The notes below the pieces were generated by a model. The model saw nothing but the letters and a program-made list of their open reading frames with translations. It searched no databases and was not told where the DNA came from. This document shows, in pieces, positions 1 to 6,258 of a DNA stretch of 19,419 nucleotides. This DNA is from Accumulibacter sp. Its GTDB lineage: Bacteria; Pseudomonadota; Gammaproteobacteria; Burkholderiales; Rhodocyclaceae. The DNA lies in NCBI GenBank assembly GCA_031264825.1, contig JAISDL010000032.1, positions 1 through 19,419 on the forward strand. Reading direction: 5' to 3'. Position 1 is the stretch's first letter; every line of letters starts with the position of its first letter. The translations under genes and the position numbers were made by a program.

Positions 1-87
1 CCTCGGAATCATTGCTGTACGTCAGATTTCACCGAAATTATCGGGTTGTTCGAGGTGCCCTAAGACCGAAGGTCATGACACCGTTGA

Positions 88-345
88 GGTTGACGGTGTT
101 GCCGGTTGCGGCGCCTGAGTCAGATTCGCTACCGAAAACGTCGCCGCCAACCTGACCGCTGTTCAGGTTGACGGTGTTGTTGGTCACGACGCCGTTGGAG
201 TAGCCGCCGATGATGTCGGAACCGACCGTACCGCCGTTTACGTTGACGGTGTTGTTGGTCACGGCGCCACTAGTGGAGGCGCCGCCGTTGACGATACCGT
301 TGACCGTGCCGCCGTTTAGGTTGACGGTGTTGTTGGTCACGACGC
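88..345 (-). repeat. In-gene tandem repeat, period 75-78 bp, four copies
   Basis: The plus-strand core TTGACGGTGTTG recurs starting at 90, 168, 243 and 321, a spacing of 78, 75 and 78 bp, which are whole codons. Each copy encodes NTVN(L/V)N plus a Gly/Ser-rich turn. Confidence 0.8.
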
Positions 346-663
346 CGTTATCGGAACCGCCGCCGTAGACGTCGCCAGCGATCGCGGCGGCGCCGCTGAT
401 TTCGACGCGGTTGTTTTGCACGGCGCCTGAAACGGAGTAAGCACCGAAGGCGCTGCCAAAACCGCCTGTTATGCTGCCTGTAAAGTTCAGGATGTTGTCT
501 GTGGGCGTTCCGTTGAAATTGAGACCATTATCCGGGGAGTCGCTGTTGCCGAAGACATTCTGAGAAACCGAACCGCTGAAATTGACTGTGTGTTGCCCGA
601 AGGCCGGAGACGCTACGAAGAGCGCCGCGACTATGATCGCCGCGCGGCTTAGGCGATTAGAAT

Positions 664-671
664 GAGAGAGA
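664..671 (-). repeat. (TC)4 dinucleotide tract between start frame and body frame
   Basis: The minus strand reads TCTCTCTC within the overlap of the two frames of the adhesin-like gene. Loss of one unit puts the ATG in frame with the repeat-rich body. The tract is short for a contingency locus, but its position and unit size are exactly what a slipped-strand switch would need. Confidence 0.5.
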
Positions 672-744
672 AACTGTGTGTAGCAATAAGCGTGCCAGCG
701 AGTGCCGGCGATTCAATGCCACGTGTCATTTGCTTCATGCCCTG

Positions 745-751
745 CCTCCCC
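745..751 (-). promoter_or_regulatory. Ribosome binding site that fixes the start of the adhesin-like gene
   Basis: The minus strand reads GGGGAGG, six bases before the ATG at 738. This near-perfect Shine-Dalgarno sequence is why the interrupted gene is taken to start there and not at the internal GTG at 421. Confidence 0.7.
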
Positions 752-775
752 GTGTGAATATGGTCAACGACTGTC

Positions 776-803
776 ATTATAGTGAGGTGAAATTCCAAGG
801 CAA
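776..803 (-). promoter_or_regulatory. Sigma-70 promoter for the adhesin-like gene
   Basis: On the minus strand a perfect -10 box TATAAT (776-781) lies 16 bp from a -35-like TTGCCT (798-803). The predicted transcript starts near 769, leaving a leader of about 30 bases before the ribosome binding site and ATG. It is the best promoter in the window. Confidence 0.7.
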
Positions 804-848
804 GAGAAATTTCAAGCATAGGGTGGGGTGAGCGGAGCGATGCCCAAC

Positions 849-910
849 ATCAGGAGACAGAGGTCAGGAGACGGGAGACAGAGAAGTCAGCGGCGGCTTC
901 GCCGCCGGAG
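849..910. repeat. Composite 'caggagacag' plus GC-hairpin module, copy 1
   Basis: CAGGAGACAG-like short repeats are followed by CAGCGGCGGC-TTC-GCCGCCG, a 7-bp stem with a 3-base loop. Related copies lie at 1057-1116 and 19341-19390. Confidence 0.65.
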
Positions 911-1032
911 AAAAATCCACGAGGCGGGCAAGATGCCCACACTCCCAGAGTATAGGTTGGGGTGAGTGCAGCGATGCCCAACGTTCCGCAGCGTGCATAG
1001 GTTGGGGTGAGCGGAGCGATGCCCAACGTCTC

Positions 1033-1051
1033 GCTTGCGCGAAGCGCAAGC
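1033..1051. repeat. Perfect 8-bp stem hairpin in the repeat array
   Basis: GCTTGCGC and GCGCAAGC flank a GAA loop, directly after a palindromic repeat copy. There is no T-tract, so this is probably a repeat arm and not a terminator. Confidence 0.5.
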
Positions 1052-1056
1052 CATTT

Positions 1057-1116
1057 CAGGGATCAGGGATCAGGAGACAGGAATCAGATCGGTCAGCGGC
1101 GGCGTTGCCGCCGGAG
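1057..1116. repeat. Composite 'caggagacag' plus GC-hairpin module, copy 2
   Basis: The region reads TCAGGGATCAGGGATCAGGA and continues to CGGCGGC-GTT-GCCGCCG (97-113 of the 1000s). It matches copies 1 and 3 in order and in the hairpin. Confidence 0.6.
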
Positions 1117-1207
1117 TGACGAAAATCCACGCGGAATACCATCCCACCGTTATTCATGCGCCTGCGGAATCGTTGGGGTTCGCTGCGCTCACCACCAACC
1201 TATACCG

Positions 1208-1457
1208 CCGATGGGCACGGCACGCCGTACCCCTGCAAAGACTTTCGCGCCTTTCGCGGTTGAAATCGGTTTTCATCTGATTCATGATACCTGATAAACC
1301 TGCGGAATCGTTGGGGTTCGCTGCGCTCACCGCCAACCTATACCGCCTAAACCTATACCGCCGATGGGCACGGCACGCCGTGCCCCTACAAAGACTTTCG
1401 CGTCTTTCGCGTTTTTCGCGGTTGAAATCGGTTTTCTTCTGTTTCCTGATACCCGAT
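1208..1457. repeat. Two copies of a longer repeat module (1208-1295 and 1361-1457)
   Basis: Both copies begin CCGATGGGCACGGCACGCCG, contain CAAAGACTTTCGCG, then TTTCGCGGTTGAAATCGG, and end in a CTGATACC-like stretch. Copy 2 has an extra TTTCGCG-type unit. Inverted palindromic units flank each copy, so the order here is unit-module-unit-module-unit-unit. I see no open reading frame that explains them. Confidence 0.7.
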
Positions 1458-1577
1458 AGGCGCCTGCGGAATCGTTGGGGTTCGTTACGCTCACCGCCAA
1501 CCTATACCGCCGAGATGCGCCTGCGGAATCGTTGGGGGCAGCAGTGCTCACCACCAACCTATACCGCCGAGGAATCA

Positions 1578-2876
1578 TCAGTTGAGAACAAAGCGCAGGC
1601 CGTTGAGAATCTGTTCGAGCAGGAGGAGCGCGCCGCGCTCGCCGAGCAGGGTTTTTTCGGTGACGTCGAGGTAGCCGAGCGTCGGGAGGGCGATTTCGAC
1701 GCCGCAGCATTTTTGCCCCGAAAGTTTCAGGCCCGAAATCGTGTTGCCGTCGGCGAAGACGATGTGCGTCGGCGTTTCGAGAATCGGGTTTTGGAGCGCG
1801 TCGCGGCAGTGGATGCCGTCCAGCCAGGTTTCGAGTTTTTCGGTAAAGCCGCTTTCCGCGTCGGGGAGCGTCGAGATCGCGGCGGGGATCATGCCGAGGT
1901 AGCCGCAGAGCCATTGGGTCAACGCGCAGGCGAGCGAGGCTTCGGCCTTGATCGAGAAGAGCGCGCCTTTGGGCAGGCCGAGCAGCGACGAGTAGCGGGC
2001 GAGGGTGAGGTAGGCGCGGGCGCGCGCCCTGCCGATGCGGTCTTCGGCGTTTTTGGGGTCCAGGCCGAGAAAGCGCGCGACCTGCCGGACGAAGGCTTCG
2101 CTTGCGTCGAAGCCGATCGGCGGACCTTCGTCGAGGATCAGGGTGGGGGTGCCGTAGTCGCTCTCCAGTTTTTCGGCGATTTTTCTGCCGTATTCGGGGT
2201 AGACGACGACGTTCAACGCGGCTTCGGCGATGCGTTTGAGCGTTTCGACGTCGTCGCCGGCGCCCGGGGCGGCGATGACTTCGGCGCCGCAGTCTTTCAG
2301 CAGGTCTTCGAGCGCGCGGCGGTTGTTTTCGAAGTGTTTTTGGTAAATGCTGAGGCCGAGCAGGTTGACGGCGTTTTTTCGGGGTTTTCGCCGGGCGGGT
2401 TCGATCGCGTCGAAGACTTTGATCAAGGCGTTCTGGTAGCCTGTTCCGAAATACCCGGAGTATCCTGTGCTTTCGAGCGCGAAGCGGGCGACGCCGTCGT
2501 TTTTTCCGGCGAGCAGGTGTTCGACGTCGTCTCCGATCAGCGCGGCGCCCGGCGAGTTGATGACCGCGATCAGCTTGTAGTCTTTTTGGGCGAGGACGCG
2601 GAGGATTTCCGATACTTTTTCCCGGCTTCCGAAAACGTAGTCGTGCGCGTCCAGAAAGGTCGATGGGATGCGCGCCTGACCGAAGTGAAAGCGCTCGGAG
2701 TATTCCGAGGGGTGAAAGCTCAGGCTGCGGATGTACTGGCTGTCGGAAATCGCGCTGTGGTAGAACTTGCAGCCCGTCGGGCCGTTCAGGACGACGCACA
2801 CATCTTTCACGCCTTCGACGGCGAAGATCGCGCCGGTCAGGCTGTCAGGCGCTATATTTTCTGTACAAAGGCTCAT
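1578..2876 (-). CDS. NifK-like nitrogenase component 1 partner subunit
   Basis: This 432-residue protein belongs to the oxidoreductase/nitrogenase component 1 family. Residue C4 (LCTENIAPDSLTGAI) and C36 (GPTGCKFYH) match the first two P-cluster cysteines of NifK-type subunits. The region that normally holds the third reads INSPGAALIGDD (106-117), with Ser-Pro where Cys is expected, although the IGDD turn is kept. DYVFGSREK (79-87) is the usual motif between these sites. It starts at the ATG at 2876, inside the 3' end of the HD fusion gene (32-base overlap), which suggests translational coupling. It probably forms a complex with the fusion protein. True NifK is longer (about 520 residues), so this is a compact, cofactor-poor relative. 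The substrate is unknown, and a palindromic repeat ends only 9 bp past its stop. Confidence 0.85.
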   Translation of the reverse strand: MSLCTENIAPDSLTGAIFAVEGVKDVCVVLNGPTGCKFYHSAISDSQYIRSLSFHPSEYSERFHFGQARIPSTFLDAHDYVFGSREKVSEILRVLAQKDYKLIAVINSPGAALIGDDVEHLLAGKNDGVARFALESTGYSGYFGTGYQNALIKVFDAIEPARRKPRKNAVNLLGLSIYQKHFENNRRALEDLLKDCGAEVIAAPGAGDDVETLKRIAEAALNVVVYPEYGRKIAEKLESDYGTPTLILDEGPPIGFDASEAFVRQVARFLGLDPKNAEDRIGRARARAYLTLARYSSLLGLPKGALFSIKAEASLACALTQWLCGYLGMIPAAISTLPDAESGFTEKLETWLDGIHCRDALQNPILETPTHIVFADGNTISGLKLSGQKCCGVEIALPTLGYLDVTEKTLLGERGALLLLEQILNGLRFVLN

Positions 2877-5019
2877 CGTGTTTCCAGCCTTCCGTGAGGT
2901 TCATCCTGAAAAGCTCGCTCCAGCGCCGCGCGTAATGAACGCCGCTCAGGAATCCGGCGACCGGACACAGCGGGATCGTTTCGGTCAGCGTCAGGCCGTC
3001 GTGCTCGATCGACGCGTAATTGGTCAGAAAGAGGTCGGGCGCGACGCGCGCGATGTCGGCGACGCGGTTTCCGTTGTCGTAGGGGACGTGGACTTCCTGT
3101 ATCCGCTCCCGAAAGCGCGTCTTGAAGAGGTTTTCCTGCGAAAAATTCAGGATGCCGACGAAGGCGATTTTCATCCCGAGGTCGCACGCGGTTTGCAGTA
3201 TCCAGTCGATTTCGTGGCTGTAGGTGATCATCATCAGCCGCTTTCCTTCGAGCCGGGGGCGGATTTGGGCGATTTCCCGGTCGTAGCGCGCGCGGCCTTC
3301 GGCGATCAGCGCGTTTGCCGCGTCTTCCTTTCCGAAAAATGCGCCGAGCCGACGTATCCAGTCGCACGTCTCGAAAAATCCGACCGGGAACGGCGCGTCG
3401 AAAAACGGCGCGTCGAATTCCTTTTCGAGAAAGCTCTGTATCGTCCGCCCCATGTAGTCGGCGTAGGCGAGGATGTTCAGCCGCGCTCGCTTGAAATTCC
3501 GCAGGGATTCGGTCGACGCGCCGTTGATGAAGCGGCAGTTTATTCGGATTCCCAGGCGTTCGAGGACGCCGGCGACGTTCTCGAAGCTCTCCGGCGTGGC
3601 GTCGGCTTCGGTTTTTTCCGCGACGAGGTTGACCGCGTCGCGTTCGGCTTCGACCGTCGGGTCGATCAGCGCGCGCGCGACGTCGATATACGCCGTCAGG
3701 ATTCCCTGGAGGTAGTCGCCGTGGAGGTTGCCGTCGGTCAAAAGCGGGACGACCTTCGTTTCGGGCGTATCATGGTCTCGCAGGAATTCGAGGTTGTCGC
3801 CGATGATCCCGCTCGGGCACGTCGTCAGGACGAAAACGGCTTTGGGTTTTCTTCGGAGCGTTTCTTCGAGCTTTTGCCGCAGCGCTTCGGCGCCGCCGAA
3901 GACCATGAGGCTTTCGTTCATCCCCGACGAGACGATCGGCGGCGCGGCCTGGCAGGGCAGGACGATCCCGCGTTCGAGCAGGAAGCGCCTCGGCGTCGAG
4001 GTGATGTTCTGGTAGGCGATGTGCGCGCAACTGTTGGGGCCGTGCGCGATGCTGATACTGTCCGCGACCTGCGTGCAGATCGTCAGCGCACCGCTGAAGG
4101 CGCACCCCTGGAGCGGTTCGCGGTGCACCAGTCCTTTCGAGTAGAAGGCGGGCTTTCCGCCGGTCTCTTCCGACGCGGGCGCGGTTTTGCCCCGCGAGAG
4201 AAGCGTGGGCGGTCTTTGCCCGAGCAAGCGTTCTTCGAGCGCGTCGTCCGGGAGCGGAGACGCCGCGTAAAGTTCGCGCTGTTCATGAATGAAGCCGGCG
4301 AGGCGCTCGAATTTTTCGGCGATTTCCGAGTCGGGAAAGTATTCCACGAGGCAACGCGCTTCGCGCTCGCTTTCCGAAAAGAGCGCGCTCCGGGGAAAAC
4401 GCTCGATCAGCGGCAGGCCGACCGCCTCGCAAAAAAGGACGACGCGCCGGTCTTCTTCGGCGAGCCCGCGCGAATTGAGCACGACGCCTCCGGCGCGCGC
4501 GCCGTCGCGGTCGAAATTCGCAAGGCCGCGCAGGATGTTGTTCGCCGCATAGAGCGACATGAATTCGCCCGACGTGACGATATAGACCTTATCGGCGTAT
4601 TCGCGCCGGATCGGCACGGCGAACCCGCCGCAAACGACGTCGCCGAGCACGTCGTAAAGAATCACGTCGTAGCGGTTTTCCTTGACGCCGAGGCGGCGCA
4701 AGAGTTCGAAGGTCGTCAGGATTCCCCGTCCCGCGCAGCCGACGCCGGGTTCCGGGCCGCCCGCTTCGATGCAGTGGACACCGCAAGCGCCTTCGTGGAG
4801 GATGTCCGAAATCCGGCATCGGTCGGGCGGCGTTTTTCTGAGGTATTCGAGGACCGTCTCGATGCGCGCGCCGCGCAGGAGAAGCCGCGTCGAGTCGCGC
4901 TTCGGGTCGCAGCCGACCTGGAGGACGCGCAGGCCTTTTTTCGCAAGCGCATAAGAGAGGTTGGCGGAGATCGTCGACTTTCCGATCCCGCCCTTTCCGT
5001 AGAGTGCGACTTCCATCAT
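2845..5019 (-). CDS. Fused NifH-like reductase / NifD-like catalytic subunit
   Basis: A single 724-residue protein. Residues 1 to about 255 are a NifH/BchL-type ATPase with P-loop GKGGIGKST (8-16), CDPKRDST (37-44), GVGCAGRG with C95, and DVLGDVVCGGF with C130. C95 and C130 are the two cysteines that hold the [4Fe-4S] cluster between two subunits. After a linker (about 255-300), residues 300-724 are a NifD-like domain with QGCAFSG (C306), HGPNSC (C331) and TTCPSGIIGDNL (C401), the three P-cluster-type cysteines. The stretch equivalent to the FeMo-cofactor cysteine (NifD C275) reads NILAYADY, with no Cys. GGGAGG lies six bases before the first of two adjacent ATGs. The gene follows sppA by 69 bp and overlaps the K-like gene. 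By homology it should couple ATP hydrolysis to low-potential electron transfer onto an unknown substrate. I know of no characterised H-D fusion. Confidence 0.9.
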   Translation of the reverse strand: MMEVALYGKGGIGKSTISANLSYALAKKGLRVLQVGCDPKRDSTRLLLRGARIETVLEYLRKTPPDRCRISDILHEGACGVHCIEAGGPEPGVGCAGRGILTTFELLRRLGVKENRYDVILYDVLGDVVCGGFAVPIRREYADKVYIVTSGEFMSLYAANNILRGLANFDRDGARAGGVVLNSRGLAEEDRRVVLFCEAVGLPLIERFPRSALFSESEREARCLVEYFPDSEIAEKFERLAGFIHEQRELYAASPLPDDALEERLLGQRPPTLLSRGKTAPASEETGGKPAFYSKGLVHREPLQGCAFSGALTICTQVADSISIAHGPNSCAHIAYQNITSTPRRFLLERGIVLPCQAAPPIVSSGMNESLMVFGGAEALRQKLEETLRRKPKAVFVLTTCPSGIIGDNLEFLRDHDTPETKVVPLLTDGNLHGDYLQGILTAYIDVARALIDPTVEAERDAVNLVAEKTEADATPESFENVAGVLERLGIRINCRFINGASTESLRNFKRARLNILAYADYMGRTIQSFLEKEFDAPFFDAPFPVGFFETCDWIRRLGAFFGKEDAANALIAEGRARYDREIAQIRPRLEGKRLMMITYSHEIDWILQTACDLGMKIAFVGILNFSQENLFKTRFRERIQEVHVPYDNGNRVADIARVAPDLFLTNYASIEHDGLTLTETIPLCPVAGFLSGVHYARRWSELFRMNLTEGWKHDEPLYRKYSA

Positions 5020-5038
5020 CCCGAACCTCCCGTCGAGG

Positions 5039-5062
5039 AAACCCGCGGGCGCCCGACGGTTT
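5039..5062 (-). other. Imperfect hairpin between sppA and the HD fusion gene
   Basis: The minus strand has AAACC and GGTTT arms around the perfect palindrome CGGGCGCCCG. No U-tract follows. It could attenuate or stabilise the transcript between the two genes, or mean nothing. Confidence 0.3.
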
Positions 5063-5088
5063 TCCGCTTTACAGAGCCTGCCGGCTTT

Positions 5089-6054
5089 TCAACGCATTTC
5101 TCCGGTCTTCCCGAAAAGACGCGCCGAAAACGATTCGCCGACTTCGCTGCCGAAGCGTTTGGCAAAACGTTCGGCGAGGTTTTCCTTGGTCGAGAAATCC
5201 TTGATGTCGCCGGCCTTGATCAGGTCGCGCGCAACGCTGCCGACCGTGCCGAAGTCGTCGGCAAGCCCGATCCGGACGCTCTGCGATCCCGTCCACAAGA
5301 GGCCGGAAAAGAGTTCGGGCGTTTCTTTCAGGCGGTCTCCGCGCCCTTCGCGGACGACGGTGATGAACTGTTGGTGAATTTCGTCGAGGAGTTTGCGCGC
5401 GTACTCTTTCTGCGTTTCATCCTGCGGGGAGAAGGGGTCGAGAAAACCCTTGTTCGTCCCCGCCGTCAGCAGGCGACGCTCGACGCCGAGCTTTTCCATC
5501 GCGCCGGTAAACCCGAATCCGTCGATGAGGACGCCGATCGAGCCGATGACGCTGGCCTTGTCGACGAAAATCTTGTCGGCGGCCGAGGCGACGTAGTACC
5601 CGCCCGACGCGCAGAGGTCTTCGACGACGACGTAGAGCGGAGTATCGGGGTATTTTTTGCGGAGCCTGCGGATTTCGTCGTAAATGATCCCGGATTGAAC
5701 CGGGCTACCTCCGGGACTGTTGATCCGAAGGACGACGCCGACGGTTCCCTTGTCTTCAAAAGCGGATTGCAGCGCTTCGTTGATTTTTTCGGCGCTGCTG
5801 TTCCCCGAAGGCTCGATCACCCCGTTCAGATTGACGAGCGCCGTGTATCTTTTTCCGTCGGTGAGTTTTTCCGCCGCGCCGAAGTCCATGAAGACGGCGA
5901 AGAGCGCGACGAAGTACACGAGCGCCGCGAGTTTGAAAAAGATGCCCCAGCGACGCTTCGCACGCTGTTCTTTCAGAGCGGTCATCGCGATTTTTTCAAG
6001 AAGCTCGCGCTCCCACGTCGGGTTTTGAGGACTTGTTTTTTGAGTGTCGGACAT
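5089..6054 (-). CDS. sppA: Signal peptide peptidase SppA (peptidase family S49)
   Basis: A 321-residue membrane-anchored serine protease that degrades cleaved signal peptides in or at the inner membrane. A single transmembrane segment (about 36-58, after RAKRR) leaves the catalytic domain in the periplasm. INSPGGSP (111-118) forms the substrate region. The likely nucleophile is S150 in CASGGYY and the general base is K202 in TAGTNKGFLDPF, the Ser/Lys dyad of the family. The length is that of the short, single-domain SppA form, about half of the E. coli protein. The ATG at 6054 was chosen because homologues start shortly before the basic and membrane segments; the frame stays open upstream. 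It is divergent from the DUF2863 gene and is followed at 69 bp by the nitrogenase-like fusion. Confidence 0.9.
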   Translation of the reverse strand: MSDTQKTSPQNPTWERELLEKIAMTALKEQRAKRRWGIFFKLAALVYFVALFAVFMDFGAAEKLTDGKRYTALVNLNGVIEPSGNSSAEKINEALQSAFEDKGTVGVVLRINSPGGSPVQSGIIYDEIRRLRKKYPDTPLYVVVEDLCASGGYYVASAADKIFVDKASVIGSIGVLIDGFGFTGAMEKLGVERRLLTAGTNKGFLDPFSPQDETQKEYARKLLDEIHQQFITVVREGRGDRLKETPELFSGLLWTGSQSVRIGLADDFGTVGSVARDLIKAGDIKDFSTKENLAERFAKRFGSEVGESFSARLFGKTGEMR

Positions 6055-6090
6055 TTCCACGGTTTGTGCTCGGAAAGTGATGAAACGCAC

Positions 6091-6096
6091 AGTATA
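6091..6096 (-). promoter_or_regulatory. Candidate -10 box for sppA
   Basis: The minus strand reads TATACT about 37 bases before the sppA ATG. No convincing -35 box lies at 16-18 bp. If real, it would also drive the two nitrogenase-like genes. Confidence 0.4.
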
Positions 6097-6216
6097 ACCC
6101 CCCTGCGAAAAACGGCGCCGCTGTTTGGCATTTCGTCCGGTGCCGGGTGTCGCGCGGCTCTTGTTTTTCGCCGCGCATATTCGACGCTTCTTCCGCGTAC
6201 CGGGAGGCCTATCCTC

Positions 6217-6225
6217 TGGTATACT
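6217..6225 (+). promoter_or_regulatory. Extended -10 promoter for the DUF2863-biotin gene block
   Basis: TGGTATACT is a -10 box (6220-6225) with the TG extension one base upstream, which can compensate for the absent -35. Transcription would start near 6232, about 27 bases before the ATG at 6259. Confidence 0.5.
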
Positions 6226-6258
6226 GAAAAATTCTTCCGAACCGATCGATAATTTTCC

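Larger units (their letters stand above)
38..738 (-). pseudogene. Repeat-rich adhesin-like exported protein, frame interrupted
   Basis: I do not recognise a named family. Translation from the ATG at 738, which has a strong ribosome binding site, runs 29 codons and stops at 649-651. The body is in the -1 frame, readable without stops from about 715 to 38. The body starts with a hydrophobic stretch ending in an export-like site (AAIIVAALFVASPAFG), followed by Asn/Gly/Thr/Val-rich repeats built on NNTVNLNGGTV with a period of 25-26 residues. Such repeats are typical of beta-helical surface proteins and autotransporter passengers. Deleting one TC unit of the (TC)4 tract at 664-671 joins start and body into about 232 residues. 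No autotransporter beta-barrel is seen. The last ten residues (LRAPRTTR) do not fit the repeat, so the 3' end may be truncated or shifted too. It is either a decayed gene or one switched off by phase variation. Confidence 0.55.
818..1569. repeat. Intergenic array of palindromic repeats in both orientations
   Basis: This gap of about 840 bp (739-1577) holds no convincing gene. A unit of about 30-50 bp beginning TATAGGTTGGGGTGAGCG and ending near GCCCAACG occurs on the plus strand at 818-848, 951-982 and 997-1028. The inverted form, extended to CCTGCGGAATCG at one end, is at 1161-1210, 1299-1347, 1463-1511 and 1520-1568. Each unit can fold because GTTGGG pairs with CCCAAC. Copies are diverged (for example GGCAGCAGTGC at 1536-1546 replaces TTCGCTGCGC). 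They resemble REP-type or non-coding palindromic elements. No transposase is present. Confidence 0.8.

Noticed and set aside
649..715. Programmed -1 ribosomal frameshifting in the adhesin-like gene
   Set aside because: No X-XXY-YYZ slippery heptamer is present in the overlap and no clear downstream pseudoknot was seen. A tract-length change explains the frames more simply.
1161..1568. A CRISPR array
   Set aside because: Repeat spacing is irregular, spacers contain other repeats, the units are diverged and no cas genes are present.
818..1569. An insertion sequence
   Set aside because: No transposase frame, no terminal inverted repeats of IS type and no target duplications were found.
1284..2897. 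A 537-codon plus-strand frame over the K-like gene and the repeats
   Set aside because: It begins inside intergenic repeats and runs antisense to the K-like gene, and shows no recognisable motif.
2845..5019. A true nitrogenase or a chlorophyll-type reductase
   Set aside because: The FeMo-cofactor Cys is missing, no nifB/E/N or pigment genes are in view, and the H-D fusion does not fit either known enzyme.
2767..6252. A very long plus-strand open frame opposite the nitrogenase-like and sppA genes
   Set aside because: It mirrors the minus-strand genes, is made of Arg/Asp/Phe-rich, low-information sequence and shows no domain. In GC-rich DNA the antisense frame of a real gene often stays open.
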